Notes under the pieces: generated by a model
The model's input: only the letters and a program-made list of their open reading frames with translations
Database searches by the model: none
Told to the model about the DNA's origin: nothing
Shown here: in pieces, positions 42,180 to 55,500 of the stretch
Position numbering within the stretch: the first letter of the stretch is position 1
How the letters are laid out: the number at the start of each line of letters is the position of its first letter
From: Prosapia bicincta
Lineage: Eukaryota; Arthropoda; Insecta; Hemiptera; Cercopidae
DNA: 64,000 bases
Assembly (NCBI GenBank): GCA_036971475.1
Contig: JBAIZL010000001.1
Span: 287,591,925-287,655,924, forward strand
Direction: 5' to 3'
Position numbers and translations under genes: made by a program

Positions 42180-44341
42180 TAGGTTCTAAACATAGATCGT
42201 GGTTCTATAGGGGTTTTTTTTGGCCAGTACGAAGAGATGGGACGTGGCTCAACATGGATTGGGTTGCAAACATAGTCGTGGCCGTACAGGGTTTGGTTGG
42301 CCAGTACGAAGAGATGAGACGTGGCACGACATGTATTGGGTTGCAAACATAGACGTGGTCCATCAGAGTTTGGTTGTCCAGGACGAAGACATGGGACGTG
42401 GCTCGACATGGATTGGGTTGCAAACATAATCGTGGTCCTTCAGAGTTTGGTTGACCAGTACGAAGAGATGGGCGTGGTTCTACATGTATTGGGTTTCAAA
42501 CATAGATAATGGTCCTTCAGGGTTTGGTTGGCCAGAACGAAGAGATTGGACGTGGATCGACATGGATTGGGTGTCAAACATAGTCGTGGTCCTTCAGGGT
42601 TTGGTTGGCCAGTACGAAAAGATGGGACGTGGCTCGACATGGATTGGGTTGCAAACATAGTCGTGGTCCTTCAGAGTTTGGTTGGCCAGTACGAAGACAT
42701 GGGACGTGGCTCGACATGGATTGGGTTGCAAACATAATCGTGGTCCTTCAGAGTTTGGTTGACCAGTACGAAGAGATGGGCGTGGTTCTACATGTATTGG
42801 GTTTCAAACATAGATAATGGTCCTTCAGGGTTTGGTTGGCCAGAACGAAGAGATTGGACGTGGATCGACATGGATTGGGTGTCAAACATAGTCGTGGTCC
42901 TTCAGGGTTTGGTTGGCCAGTACGAAGAGATTGGACGTGGCTCAACATGGATTGGGTTGCAAACATAGTCGTGGTCCTTCAGGGTTTGGTTGGCCAGAAC
43001 GAAGAGATTGGACGTGGCTCGACATGGATTGGGTTGCAAACATAGTCGTGGTCCTTCAGGGTTTGGTTGGCCAGAACGAAGAGATTGGACGTGGCTCGAC
43101 ATGGATTGGGTGTCAAACATAGTCGTGGTCCTTCAGGGTTTGGTTGGCCAGAACGAAGAGATTGGACGTGGCTCGACATGGATTGGGTTTCAAACATAGT
43201 CGTGGTCCTTCAGGGTTTGGTTGGCCAGAACGAAGAGATTGGACGTGGATCGACATGGATTGGGTGTCAAACATAGTCGTGGTCCTTCAGGGTTTGGTTG
43301 GCCAGAACGAAGAGATTGGACGTGGCTCGACATGGATTGGGTGTCAAACATAGTCGTGGTCCTTCAGGGTTTGGTTGGCCAGAACGAAGAGATTGGACGT
43401 GGCTCGACATGGATTGGGTGTCAAACATAGTCGTGGTCCTTCAGGGTTTGGTTGGCCAGAACGAAGAGATTGGACGTGGCTCGACATGGATTGGGTTGCA
43501 AATATAGTCGTGGTCCTTCAGGGTTTGGTTGGCCAGAACGAAGAGATTGGACGTGGCTCGACATGGATTGGGTTTCAAACATAGTCGTGGTCCTTCAGGG
43601 TTTGGTTGGCCAGAACGAAGAGATTGGACGTGGCTCGACATGGATTGGGTTGCAAACATAGTCGTGGTCCTTCAGGGTTTGGTTGGCCAGAACGAAGAGA
43701 TTGGACGTGGCTCGACATGGATTGGGTGTCAAACATAGTCGTGGTCCTTCAGGGTTTGGTTGGCCAGAACGAAGAGATTGGACGTGGCTCGACATGGATT
43801 GGGTTGCAAACATAGTCGTGGTCCTTCAGGGTTTGGTTGGCCAGAACGAAGAGATTGGACGTGGCTCGACATGGATTGGGTTGCAAACATAGTCGTGGTC
43901 CTTCAGGGTTTGGTTGGCCAGAACGAAGAGATTGGACGTGGCTCGACATGGATTGGGTTGCAAACATAGTCGTGGTCCTTCAGGGTTTGGTTGGCCAGAA
44001 CGAAGAGATTGGACGTGGCTCGACATGGATTGGGTTGCAAACATAGTCGTGGTCCTTCAGGGTTTGGTTGGCCAGAACGAAGAGATTGGACGTGGCTCGA
44101 CATGGATTGGGTTTCAAACATAGTCGTGGTCCTTCAGGGTTTGGTTGGCCAGAACGAAGAGATTGGACGTGGCTCGACATGGATTGGGTTGCAAACATAG
44201 TCGTGGTCCTTCAGGGTTTGCTTGGCCAGAACGAACACATGGACGTGGTTCTACATGTATTGGGTTTCAAACATAGATAATGGTCCTACAGGGTATGGTT
44301 GTCCTGGACGAAGCCTTGGAACGTGACTCTAAAGGGATAGA
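42180..44341. repeat. 77-bp minisatellite, about 28 copies, with higher-order structure
   Basis: Tandem 77-bp units containing ACATAGTCGTGGTCCTTCAG, GGTTTGGTTGGCCAGAACGA, AGAGATTGGACGTGGCTCGA and CATGGATTGGGTTGCAA. The central and right copies (about 42980-44200) are nearly identical. The left part is more varied and holds a 308-bp (4-unit) duplication: frames starting 42451 and 42759 are the same variant pair. The same variant (GTGGTTCTACATGTATTGGG) recurs at the right edge, near 44245. Since 77 is not a multiple of 3, a ladder of 69-72-aa frames appears on both strands every 77 bp; these are not genes. Confidence 0.97.
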
Positions 44342-47300
44342 GTGTGTCCACAACGAGACTATTTTTGGAAAGGAGCTACCTGGGAATGGATCAGGGCAAA
44401 CGTTCCGAAAACTAATCACAGAGAAAACAAATACATCGGCATCCAATGAATTCTCCGAAACTTAAAACAAAAATATACAAAATGAAATTAGTGTTTACAG
44501 TTGGGTTTTCCGTCTGAATGGATATGAGTATTGTTCATGCTTGGGTAGTGTTAGATTTTATAAATTCATTAAACCCCCTCTCGACTTTAACAATGGTAGC
44601 GATTGGTTGTTTTTGAAGTGCTTATGTTTTTACCAATATCTGATTTGAACAATAAAAGCAATTGCAACCGCTTTGTTGAACATAAACTATTTTATCACTA
44701 CGTTGATTAGATGCTTTGTCGTTTGTTAACTGAAACCCGCCAATTTGGAGAGCAATCTATCCGTGATTAAATAACAAATGCTGCAAAACGTTCATCGGTC
44801 AATCGATAACAACTGAGGCCGTGTTTGATTAATTGACCTGGAAAATAAACAAGTAAATAAAATCGTTCAATGTGATAAATCACTGAATAATATGACACCG
44901 TAAACGAGTGAATCAAGCATTGTTTTAAACAAGTATAATGTTTTTCATGCATTGTTTCAAGGATTTACACACAGTGTAGTACGCTTTTGTAGGAAGAGGT
45001 TATGCTATTATTTTCGATTAGTATGGCATGATTTAATAGGCGTTGGCATTCCGATTCCTATATAAGACTCAATTATATTTAAAGAAAATTTTCTTTAGTA
45101 GTAGAATATTTAAAATACCTCTCTTTTATTAGTTTTTAAATATGGCAAAACCTTTATACTATTTACTCTAAGAACTTAAATTCGTCACTTATTATTTCAT
45201 TCCTGGACATTGGCAGTTTAACTGTCACAGAGAATTAAAGGATAAGAGATAAACTTTAAAAACAAATTCAGCTAGCCTCTGGGTGCAATCAACCCACATT
45301 TTTTGTATTATTAATGAGTCGTAACTACAACGCCGGATGAGGAAAGAATTTCAGGATGAGTTCAGTTTTTCCATTAGGTTATTATGGAAGAACTGCGTGG
45401 TTAAACATAACGTTCAAATAACCTCTAAATAAAGAATAAGTACTTGCTCCCAGTTGGCTGTCAGAAATATTCAGGACAATTCAGTAGAGGGAGAAAGAGT
45501 ATAGAGCATTTCGTTTAAAAGCTATAGAGATGTAGAGAAGGAGAATCTTTATATTTTATTGATAATACTTCTAAAGGATGACTCTATGTTCTATTTATGC
45601 ATCCCTTGTAAAGGTTTTTGAATCTACGCTATAAGAAGTTATACTTTGAAAAAAAAGTTAATTAAATGTGAATAGCTTACTTTATTTTATTGCCATAGAA
45701 AATCTTTTACAAATTATGTTTAGTAATCATGAGATGTATCTCTTTCATTGCAAGGATAACGCATTGTCAAATATTGATAAAAAATACAGGCCGTAATAAT
45801 GGCTGTGGGATAAAAATAAGAAAACCTGTGAAGTAGGGATAAAAGAGTTGAACACAAGGAAAGGTTTTAACACTGGATTTATGTACCGTATAAAAAGACC
45901 TTAATGAAAACAAAGATATATTTGGCCCTTCATGCAAAGTAGGAATGCGTGCGTAATTTTACTAAAACTTAGATATAACCGTCGACTATGAACTTGCTTC
46001 AAACTACAAAGGTAATATTACTAGTATTCACAACAATACATACTACGTCCGTTTAAGACATAGGGTGTCTGTTACGTTTAAAAAAAAAACATCTGAAAAA
46101 TTCGAGGAACAACAGTCGAATATGGACAGTGTTTAAGAGTAAAGAGGAAACAAGAGTAAAAATAATAGGGGAATCTCGACAAATTACCTAATTAATTAAA
46201 TATTCCTTCAGGAAATTGTTTGTAATAACAGTATCATCATATTGACTCCAATATAAAAACAAGATTGTTCAAAATAAATACATCACAGTATTTGACCTTG
46301 AACAATGTTTATTTTGGTTAGCCATAGTCATTATTCATAAACAAACAATTGTGCCTGTAATGAAATTTGAAAACAATTGGTAAAGGTAAACTAAAAAGGA
46401 CGAAAAACCCAAAAGAGCACAAAGATAAATGCGAAATAGAGGATTATCTAAGACTCTCTCTCGCTCTCTCTGACAAACATACGACTCCCCAGTTGGGCCA
46501 CTAGCTTCAGGCCCAAAACGAGGGGGGGGGGAGCGTTATCACTATCCCAGGTGTAAGACTTGAGCGCGAAGACTCACTTTAATTCCTAGACTGGACTTAC
46601 ACTAAAGGCGTACTCTAACTAGCGACAACGGTTTTTAATGCTTTTCCTCAAGTTGAACCGTTTTTTTTCTACTCAAATATCTTCAAGTAGATTTTATGAT
46701 CCAAGTTGTCTGTCTCGCAACTTGAACAGACAGAATACGTGACCCCTGGTCAATTTTTATTTTCGAAATTTTAGGGCTATTTAACTAATAGTGAATATTA
46801 TCGTCAGGAAATTATAGGAAAGGATTGTAAATATAAGTAAAATTAAAATAGTGTAAGTGATATACGAGGATCATTGAAACGCGTGTCATGGTGCCTAGGC
46901 TACACGACGAAAAGATAATTTTATGGGAATTATAAAGATGTTATTCCGATTCCTTGATCAAATATTAATCTAAATTAACAAAAAGAATTTCATTTACAAA
47001 AGATTTCATTAAAGCAAAATCCTCAACGCAACTTCGCCCTCAATAATAAGATGTTTAAAAGAAACTTAAAATTTAAACAGGAACATATAGTTATTGGTAG
47101 GAATATTGAGTAGAAGATTGCTAATGAGCGGAACGCGCATCTTTTAGATGAAACTAATTTTTATTTGCACCATGGGTATGTGGGTGTGTCTGGGTGTTCT
47201 TCCAGATCAAGGACGTGGTAGTATATAAGATAAAGGGGTTTTAACCTTAGGCTACATATTCGGGCCAATGAGTGGGGGATTGCGCAGAGGTTCTCTCGTG

Positions 47301-48850
47301 AAGTGTTTAACGTTGTGCTGTGTTATGCCATGGAATTTTTTTCTGCTTGATATGCCTTTTTAAGTGATCGAGAGTGGTAACTTACGTGGAACGGCCCTGT
47401 TTACATCGTGTTGCAATGTTCGCTGGATCCCATTTTGCCGAGTTACATTTTGCTTTATTACGTTGCTTTGTATGTGTACGTAGTATTTTGGGCTGACATT
47501 GAAGTGGTACCGCGATATTAGTCGCGATAAGTATTGCAATCGTAAGGCTACCGACAAGACCCAGTCTGCCCGTTAACCTCCCAGGTCAAAGCAAAGTTAA
47601 AAACTCTGAGGAAGGTTTTCATTTGATTTTCGTCCAGTTCGAGAAGAAGCTGAAGTGGGCACGGGCCAGTGCTGGTATGACGGACACTGCAGAAGCCGTA
47701 CGAGGCTCCGGCTGGGGTTGAGGGGCCGTAGTAATTGTTGTGGCCTTTGTGACCCTATCCCTCTGTTCCTGCGGTGGGAGGTTAACCCTGCGCTTAGGAC
47801 TGGAAGTGTCAGAGACAATCAAGCCTTAGTGGGAGAAGTGGGTTGGCGTACCGGTGGTTTTGATGTAGGAAGGAATCTGATGGAGTGGAAACGCTGGTTT
47901 GCGAAGGTGATATTGGAGGTTGATATCTGCGCCGGGTTGTCGGAGATAACCAGTGTCGATATCTGGGAATATTAAATGCTTTTGACAAACGTATACAGCT
48001 GCCTCTTATTGATGTTTCTGCGCATGTTATTCGCGCATCCTTTTTCATGAATGTACGAAGGGAATTTATGTAACTTTGATCCATTTGGTAAATTTTCATG
48101 TCTTTTTAAAAATTTAGTACATAACACTGTTTTTTATTTCAAAGAAAAGTTGATTTTGTAAAATTTCATGTGTTAAAAACGCTGTTAGTTTTTATTTAAA
48201 AAAACATTTTTCTCTATTTCTGGTTTTTTCGTATTAATAATCACTTATTTTATATTTAGAATGTATTTTGGAGTCATTCATATAAATAACTATATGTAAA
48301 TGCATGGTTAGATGCTTTGTTCATAATTATCCATTCCAGCTATCGTGGAGAGGTAATTGCGAAGCTTATTCTGAATTTAATAATATAGGTTAATTAACAT
48401 GTTTATATGTAATGCTTGTGTTGGTATTATTATTATAGGTTATACATTATTTTGCTCTATAGGTACGATAAAGTAAGATTTTATGTGTTTAGAGTAATAA
48501 CAGCATTTTATAATCGGAGTAGCAATCGCTGTTTACCTACACGGGTATTGGTGGAACATATTAGCAGCTACATTACATTCGTTTTATTGCTTGTACAGAA
48601 TTTCGTTATGTGAAATACGATCCAGATTATATGATTATGTGGAATTTTATGACTTTTTAATCAATACCTCCTGTTTTAAAAGCAAGGCTCAATGATGTAT
48701 TATACACATTAGAAATTTTATTAATTTATAATACACACACGTTATACCGAATTAGACAAAATTGCCGTAGACCTATATGTATTGATGAAATATCAGACAG
48801 CTTAAATTTACTATGTGGTGAAGGCTATAAAGAAAAATTTAATATCTTAT
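44342..48850. other. Long stretch without recognised gene
   Basis: About 4.5 kb. The segment 47240-48000 is clearly more GC-rich than its surroundings and holds opposing frames (47655-47975 plus, 106 aa; 47619-47822 and 47809-48099 minus). The minus frames carry a Pro/Gln-rich stretch (PQPQPEPRTASAVS) that could be a relic of a retroelement ORF1, but I cannot assign it. Other frames are anonymous. Confidence 0.4.
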
Positions 48851-48940
48851 TTTCACACATTTTTGGGGAGAGCTTTCAACTCCAGCACGTATTGGAAGTC
48901 GCTCTCTTCAGAGTTTGGTCAAAATATGACTAAAAGCAAA
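48851..48940 (-). other. Hairpin with weak hammerhead-like core
   Basis: On the minus strand: CTGAAGA (48911-48905), then a hairpin with ACTTCCA and TGGAGTT arms, GAAA (48877-48874) and GCTCTCC. GAGAGC (48868-48873) and GCTCTC (48901-48906) also pair. Short outer arms ACACATTTTT / CAAAATGTG flank it. The spacing differs from the better loci and the pairings compete, so this is only a possible decayed PLE end. Confidence 0.3.
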
Positions 48941-49718
48941 ATGTGACTTTCAAGCCACAAATCTTTCGTAAGATCTCACCAATAGGATGATAACCTTGAG
49001 GGTTAGAGCTATATAGAGGAAATAAACAAACCTGTGGTTAATCGACTCTCGTAGAGCAACTCAGCTGATCATAAAGGTATCTAATTATACAAAATTCATT
49101 GCTGTGATTGCATAAGCGATAATTTGTCGTTAAAGTCTCCCATGTTCCTCTTATATTTTAGAGGCCATTAATAATTACATTATTGGCTACAATCCAACAC
49201 GGTATAGTGACGCACCCAAGAGACAGGATCACGGGCTATCTTCTATTCACCCAATATGACTACCCGCAGAGAAACGTATATTACAAAAATAAAAATGTAG
49301 AAATTTTATACTGTTAAATTATAGCGTTTTTATTCTTGAAAATACTATAACAGTTTTTTATACATATCTTTTTTTATTGTCGAAATTAAATTAATTAAAA
49401 TTACGTTTATGTCCTTTGAAATAAAAACAAAAGTTTTATTTATAACTTTATTTAACAAGTATATTAGTATTAATTTCGCGATGCTATGATAATACCAATC
49501 TATTTAACAAAAAGTATAAGGATTAGCCAATACAGTGAAAACACCATTTCCAAAGGTTTTCGTAGTGCGCTGCGTGTTACTGCATAGAATCATAAAGATA
49601 AAGAATTCTTTTAAATCAAAGAATTTGACTAACGCAGTTAGAAATATCTGAATATGAATGACTAGAATAGAGTTTTTGAAAAACTCCTAGATATAATATT
49701 TTTTACATAGATTTAATA
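48941..49718. other. Non-coding stretch, no recognised gene
   Basis: Nothing supported. Confidence 0.5.
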
Positions 49719-49905
49719 CTTATTACACTTTTGCTATTACTTGCGACCAGACTTTTTGTCAACTAAACGTTGTTAAATTGTTAAAACTGTTTGGAGGCTG
49801 AAGAAGTCGTAAGACGAAAACGTTTCCTCCAAGTGTAAGCTAACAATTTAACAACTTTTAGTTAACAAAAAGTCTGGTTGAAGATAATAGCAAAAGTGTA
49901 ATAAG
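49719..49905. mobile_element. 187-bp palindromic PLE-like element with hammerhead-like core
   Basis: The left arm 49719-49783 (CTTATTACACTTTTGCTATT ... TTAAATTGTTA) pairs with the right arm 49841-49905 (TAACAATTTAA ... AAAAGTGTAATAAG) with few mismatches. The 57-bp centre holds the ribozyme-like core. No coding sequence and no clear target duplication. The structure matches the other short palindromic loci. Confidence 0.75.
49791..49832 (+). ncRNA. Hammerhead-ribozyme-like core
   Basis: TTGGAGG (49791-49797), CTGAAGA (49798-49804), A, GTC-GTAA-GAC (49806-49815, 3-bp stem II with a GTAA tetraloop), GAAA (49816-49819), palindrome ACGT, UU, CCTCCAA (49826-49832). Stem I is a perfect 7 bp. Cleavage would follow the T at 49825. 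Confidence 0.65.
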
Positions 49906-50639
49906 AATTAATAACCAGCTCGTCACGAACAGCAACAAGATTTCGAGATTTAATACGTCAACCAGGGAGGTCTCCTGTTATCTAACTACATCTTGAGTAG
50001 CTCCGTGCTTTCAAAATGACCACCAGATTAATATTTTTAAGGGATTGACAAAATTTGCGAAATATTTATTGAACCAGATTGTAAGAGGAGCAACTTTGGA
50101 CTTACGAGAGTTGTTTGTGAGTCAACATTGTACTTTCCTTTGTTAGATTATTTAAAATGTTATATATGGAGAATAAATTACTTTCTAAATGTGTGTCACG
50201 CTACAAAATGACAAAAGAGAATACTTTTTGTAACTACTTTTCTGAGCGTCACTTTGCGCCATTATGTTAAATTTATTATATTAGACTTTATCTGATTTCA
50301 GACATAGCCTGTAGGAGGCTATCTGCAGGTCGGTCTCTCATGAAACAGGGTTGTTTAAACGTTGCTACGTTTTATGAAAAGAACGCTAAATAAAGCTTTT
50401 TTGTGCCTTTATATTGCAATGGTATATGGTTTACGCAGATTTTACTTTGTACAATTCCAAAATTTGTAGATTTCACGTCGACACGGTAATCACATCTGAG
50501 TAAAATGTTCTCCAGAAATAGCAACAAAGGTAAAAAGAAAAACTCTGCTTTATATTCGTTTGGATGATTTTATAGTTATATTACGAGCAGAAGAATGACT
50601 TCAAGGGATACAAAAAGGGTTGTGAATATAGCTAGGATT
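49906..50639. other. Non-coding stretch, no recognised gene
   Basis: Nothing supported. Confidence 0.5.
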
Positions 50640-51970
50640 CAAGTAAGAAAATAACCTATCGGTAGGGGTAAAAGGAGGGTGTACCTGAAGTAAACTTAAT
50701 TATTTGCCTTATAAAGTGGTGCCTGACAGTTATACTCTTCAGTAAGAAGAAGGTATAAGGGATGGAACTAGGTAAGATAAGAACACGATCTTATTATCTC
50801 CTAGTACTAGGGACCGAGGAAACTTGAGGTATCGCATGGATAAGGTACAGTACCTACTGCAGATGTGCTTTCAGTCTGAGATAACAGGTGCCTACTAGTT
50901 ACACTCTACAGTAAGAATAAGGAAGATGAGATGGAACTAGTTAAAAATAGGAAAAGGATCTTATAATCTCCTAGTACAAGGGACCGGGAAAAACTGTGGT
51001 ATCGCATGGATAAGATACCTACTGTAGATCTGCTCTCAGTCTGAGTAAAGAAGAGCCTAATAGTTACACTCTACAGTAAGAAGAAGGAAGAGGGGATGAA
51101 ACTAGGTAGGAATAATTAAAGTGTCTTATAATCTCCTATTACTAGAGTCAGGGGAAGACTATAGTGTCGCATGGATAAGATACATGAAGTAGGTCTTTCC
51201 TCAACCTGGGTGAAGAGATGACTGACAGTTACACCCTGAGCAGAAGAAATTAATGAAGGGATCACGTAGAACTTCAAAAAGTATGTTATAATATGTCCTA
51301 GTACTAAGGACAGGGGACAACTGTGGTATCGCGTAGACAAGGCACCAGAAGTAGGCTTGCTCTCAACCTGAGTGAAGAGGTGCGTGCCAGTTACACAGTT
51401 TAGTAAGGAGAAGGAAGGGTGCAAGAACTTAATTATTAGGTAAAGGATCTTATAATAACCTAATACTAAAGTCAGGGGTATCGCGTGGGCGAGGTAATTG
51501 CAGTAGACCTGGTGTAAAACTGATTGAATTGGGGTCTGTCAGTTACAGACTCTAATAAAAAGAAGGAGTATACAATGGCATAGGAAGAAATAGAAAAAGA
51601 ATCTTATAATATCCTAGTACTATAATTAGGGGGAGACTGTAGTATCGCATTGAAAAGGTATCTGCAGAAAACCTGCTCTCAATTTGAGTAAAGAGGTTAC
51701 ACATTTTAGTAAGAAAGAAGGGCACAAGGGCTAAAGTAGAACTGGGTAAATGTACTTATGATCTCCTAGTACTAAGAACAGGTAACAACTGAGTTATCGC
51801 ATGGACAAGATACCTGAAGTGTGGTTGGTGTCTGCCAGTTACAGACCGTAGTAAGATGAAGGAAATGCAGATGGATTTGATCAGAGCTTGGACAATTTGG
51901 AAGGATCTTATAATCTCACGGGACATCTGTGGTATCGCATGGACAAGGTACCTAAAATAGTCGTGAGGGA
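50640..51970. repeat. Degenerate ~165-bp tandem repeat, about 8 copies
   Basis: Landmarks CTTATAATCTCCTAGTACTA, GGTATCGCATGGATAAGGTA and CAGTTACACTCTACAGTAAG recur with a spacing of about 150-170 bp (CTTATAATCTCCT-like sequence at about 50790, 50960, 51124, 51289, 51449, 51604, 51755 and 51907). Copies are diverged and differ in length, so this array is older than the 56-, 77- and 98-bp arrays. The 102-aa frame on the minus strand is an artefact. Confidence 0.88.
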
Positions 51971-52555
51971 AGAAGCGTGTCTGCCTGTTCCATTGATTGG
52001 GGCGTATTTATAGCTCCGATACGCACACGAATCAAAATGCTATGGAAGTTTAAAGGAATACAAACATATTTTTTTTTTGTCTACATATATAACAAATCTG
52101 GTTTACATCAAAGAATTTCAAAATTTTCCCTCTATCTTCAATTTTTTTTTCAGAAATTTCCCGATTTGGTGAATTTATTTAATAATTTGTAAAACGTGGA
52201 ACAATTACACTGAGTTAAAATATGTAGAAGATAAATATAGTATACAACATGCGGAAATGGAGAAACGTGCATATATATACTCGGTGGAATATGGCACAGA
52301 TTTAAAATAATAGCACATCAGAACAATGTGATTAAAAATAATAGCACATCAGAACAATGTGTGCAGTGAAACCCCGCTCCTGGACCATGTTAGCTTTTAC
52401 TGTCTCTTCATTATTTACCGGTCAAATCATAAGACTTTGTATATTTTTTGTTTAAATCAGATTACAGGTACAAACTAATTATTAAGTAATAAAAAAATAT
52501 GATATTTATAGGCAATCCCCACGTAAATAATTTTGAAATAGAAATTTCAACTGGC

Positions 52556-52559
<4 letters not shown>
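51971..52559. other. Non-coding stretch, no recognised gene
   Basis: Nothing supported apart from a 24-bp direct duplication of AATAATAGCACATCAGAACA (about 52306 and 52338). Confidence 0.5.

Positions 52560-52597
<38 letters not shown>
52560..52597. repeat. (TA)n microsatellite
   Basis: Nineteen TA dinucleotides without interruption. Confidence 0.95.
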
Positions 52598-52599
<2 letters not shown>

Positions 52600-55500
52600 G
52601 CTCAGGTATACGGAAAAAACGTCAAACCCACAAAAAAGTGTAAACATTTTGAAAAATCTCTTAACTAATATCATTTTATGAACACAAACTTAATTGTACG
52701 TATTATACATTTATTTATAAAACAGAACACTTGGTTTTACTAGAATTTAATAAGACACTTGTTTTAAAATATATTGAATTATAGTATTCCAAAGTAATTC
52801 AACCGGTTTATAGGTGAAGACATGTGCAAAAGAAAGTAATCCTTGCGCTAAGCTCTGAGTGTTTCTATTTCAATTACTATACGAAAATAACTCTTTTTAA
52901 AAATTTACTCGTTATGCTTTCAAACAGCAGGAAATGTTGATCAAAATTTTAAAACAATAATTGAAAAAATATAAAAATAAAAAGTTTAAAAGTGTCTAAA
53001 TGTAAAATTATTTTTTATAAATTGTTTAAATTTATCTTGCTAACTGTATACTTTATTTTTAATTTTATTTGTAATAAAAAAAAATAAAGCCTACGGAAGA
53101 AAAATACAGCCTACGGATTCAAAATCAATAATAAATCCTTCTGTAGTTATTCATCATCGTAACCTACAATATTTACATTTAATTTTTATTATAAATAACA
53201 TGTTTTGTTATACTTAAACAGATTTTTCATAATATTATTGCATGGAATCAGTTTTACTGTACAATAGTAGCAGAATAGAACTGCACAAAAATATTTCTAA
53301 AATATGGAGATTATCCAAAACGCGTTCTTAATATTTCTAGTAGAATCAGTATTACCTATATAAAACATTCAATAAAGTCAGCGTGAAATGATAGGTATTA
53401 GGTTTGTAAACTGTGATAAGAGTTTATTAATTATAATAATAACAAAGCAAAGTGATCTAACTCTCAAATATACTGCTCTCTTAAGACTGCTATTCTAATA
53501 TAAATTATTAAACATTACTTCTAAATTTTGGAAACATCCCTTGTATTAGATGATTTGTTGGGAGAACAAATTATCCAGAGAATTGGCTCTTTACATTCTT
53601 AACTAATCGCAGATTCCCATTAGAAGTGCTTGCGTCGTTTCCATTACAAGAATGCAGTAGTGACGTTGTTACTTGATGTAAGGATATGATTGTGTATTTG
53701 GGAAGATTTTCGATTCTAGGCTAACCTCCAATGCACGAGATTCTTCTATTGAGCTGATCGTAATTTTGTTTTAATAATTGTAATTCGTAATGTGAAAATC
53801 AGAGCTACCAATACGTGACAGTTTGCGCCAAAATTGGCGCACTTTAACATCAAAATTAGCGCCAATGAATGTTAAACTTAGTGCAGTGTTAATTTTCCTC
53901 GGCAGTGTAAGAGATTTTAACGATGGCGCGATCTGTGTTTCTAATAATTGTATCGAGAAAGTTTTCACATTCAAACAATACTTGGCCTAATTAACAGTAG
54001 CGGAAAGAGTGGTAAATAAACATTATACAAGGGATTATTTAGTTGTAACACGTTTTTCACTTGTATTGAAAGCATCTAAAGGAGATTTATTTCGCATTGT
54101 AGCCTGTATTTTCACTGCGTAGTTTTCCAAGATTATATATCGGCATTTCGCTATTAATTAACGAAAAACAATAATATATGCTGGCAAAACTGTGATCAAT
54201 AAAATTAGAAAATTGACTAAGCAACAGTTCAGAAAAACTGAAAATGTGACACGAAGTTTTCACACACTGTTCTCTATGCATAGTGTTTGTGAGTAATGTC
54301 CTTGTCATGGAGGTTTCCTTTTCCGAAATGTAAAACCTTTTATTGTACATTTTTACAGTACAAAATTCTTAAAAACACACATTACAAGACATTTGCATAC
54401 ATAAATACCTATACGAATATCCAAATATTTTCTAGTAAGTTATAGAAAACATTCCGCGTAAAAAAAGACAGATAGAGGACAGGCGTACGACTTTATTTCT
54501 GCATTACGTAATAAAATTACAAACATTATATTACGATAAAATAAATGCAACAGAAGCAGCACAAATTATTTACAAGAGGATAACGTTAGTGAATAATATT
54601 TAAATACAAATACAGGAGATATTTTATATTTATTGTAAAAAAGAACTTACAAAAGTAAAAAAAAACGTTAGTTATTTCCTACGTAATTTGGGGAACTAAG
54701 GTCAGTTATTTCTCGTTAACAAATAGACTATTTTTCACTAGTAAATTACCTTTATTTGTATTTACACTTATAATAATAAAAACAGGGCTAGCCACGGACA
54801 TTTAAAAACCTTTACTTTTATACCGGGATGCGTTAGCAGCAACTCTCGAAACCTTACCAACTAAATTTCTGGTAAGTAAAAACAACAGATGTTGTTTGAA
54901 TTATTTCTGTTTTTAAATAGCATTTTGATGGTAAAACGTTTTAAAACTTCTTTTTTTGTTATTTCGATTTGACTAAAAGTATTTAATAATATAAGAAAAT
55001 TTTAATTTGGAAATAGTTTTATTATTTCTTTTGAAAGTGTATGCATTTTAAAAGGTTTATGTCTAGTTTAAATACACTACAAAATACGTTAGAGAATAAA
55101 CTTCTGAAATGTTTAGAAAATTAAACATTACTTACATAATAATGCTTGTGCATAAACAAACTCTTTCTATTATCAAAGCGCATTTCACTGGGAATAGGCA
55201 GCGTCCCCAAACTGTCCGTTGCAGGTGCGCTACTTTCCAACTATTAACTACCCCCTCAAATTGAATATGTCTTACTTTTATTAGGTCTGCAAGGTTTGCA
55301 GCAGTAGCAACTTTTTATTATGTCTAACAAGGTTCGGGTGCGATAAAAATTTAGTCATCTGATTGGTCGAGTTATTGTTGTAAACTGACTTTTAGACAAG
55401 TTGCAAAATATTTAGGTTCGGGAAAGCGGCTAAATGACTGGTTAGAAAATGTTTCTAGAATAAACCTTTTACTAAAAATACACTAAATTTACATAAACCT

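Noticed and set aside
42149..44280. Ladder of 69-72-aa frames on both strands every 77 bp
   Set aside because: They are the same 77-bp unit read in rotating frames; there is no independent coding signal.
42180..44341. CRISPR-like appearance of the repeat
   Set aside because: Units are contiguous with no variable spacers, no cas genes are present, and the genome is eukaryotic.
48851..48940. Full hammerhead at 48874-48911 (minus)
   Set aside because: Alternative GAGAGC/GCTCTC pairing conflicts with the core, and stem II is mismatched; kept only as a weak hairpin.
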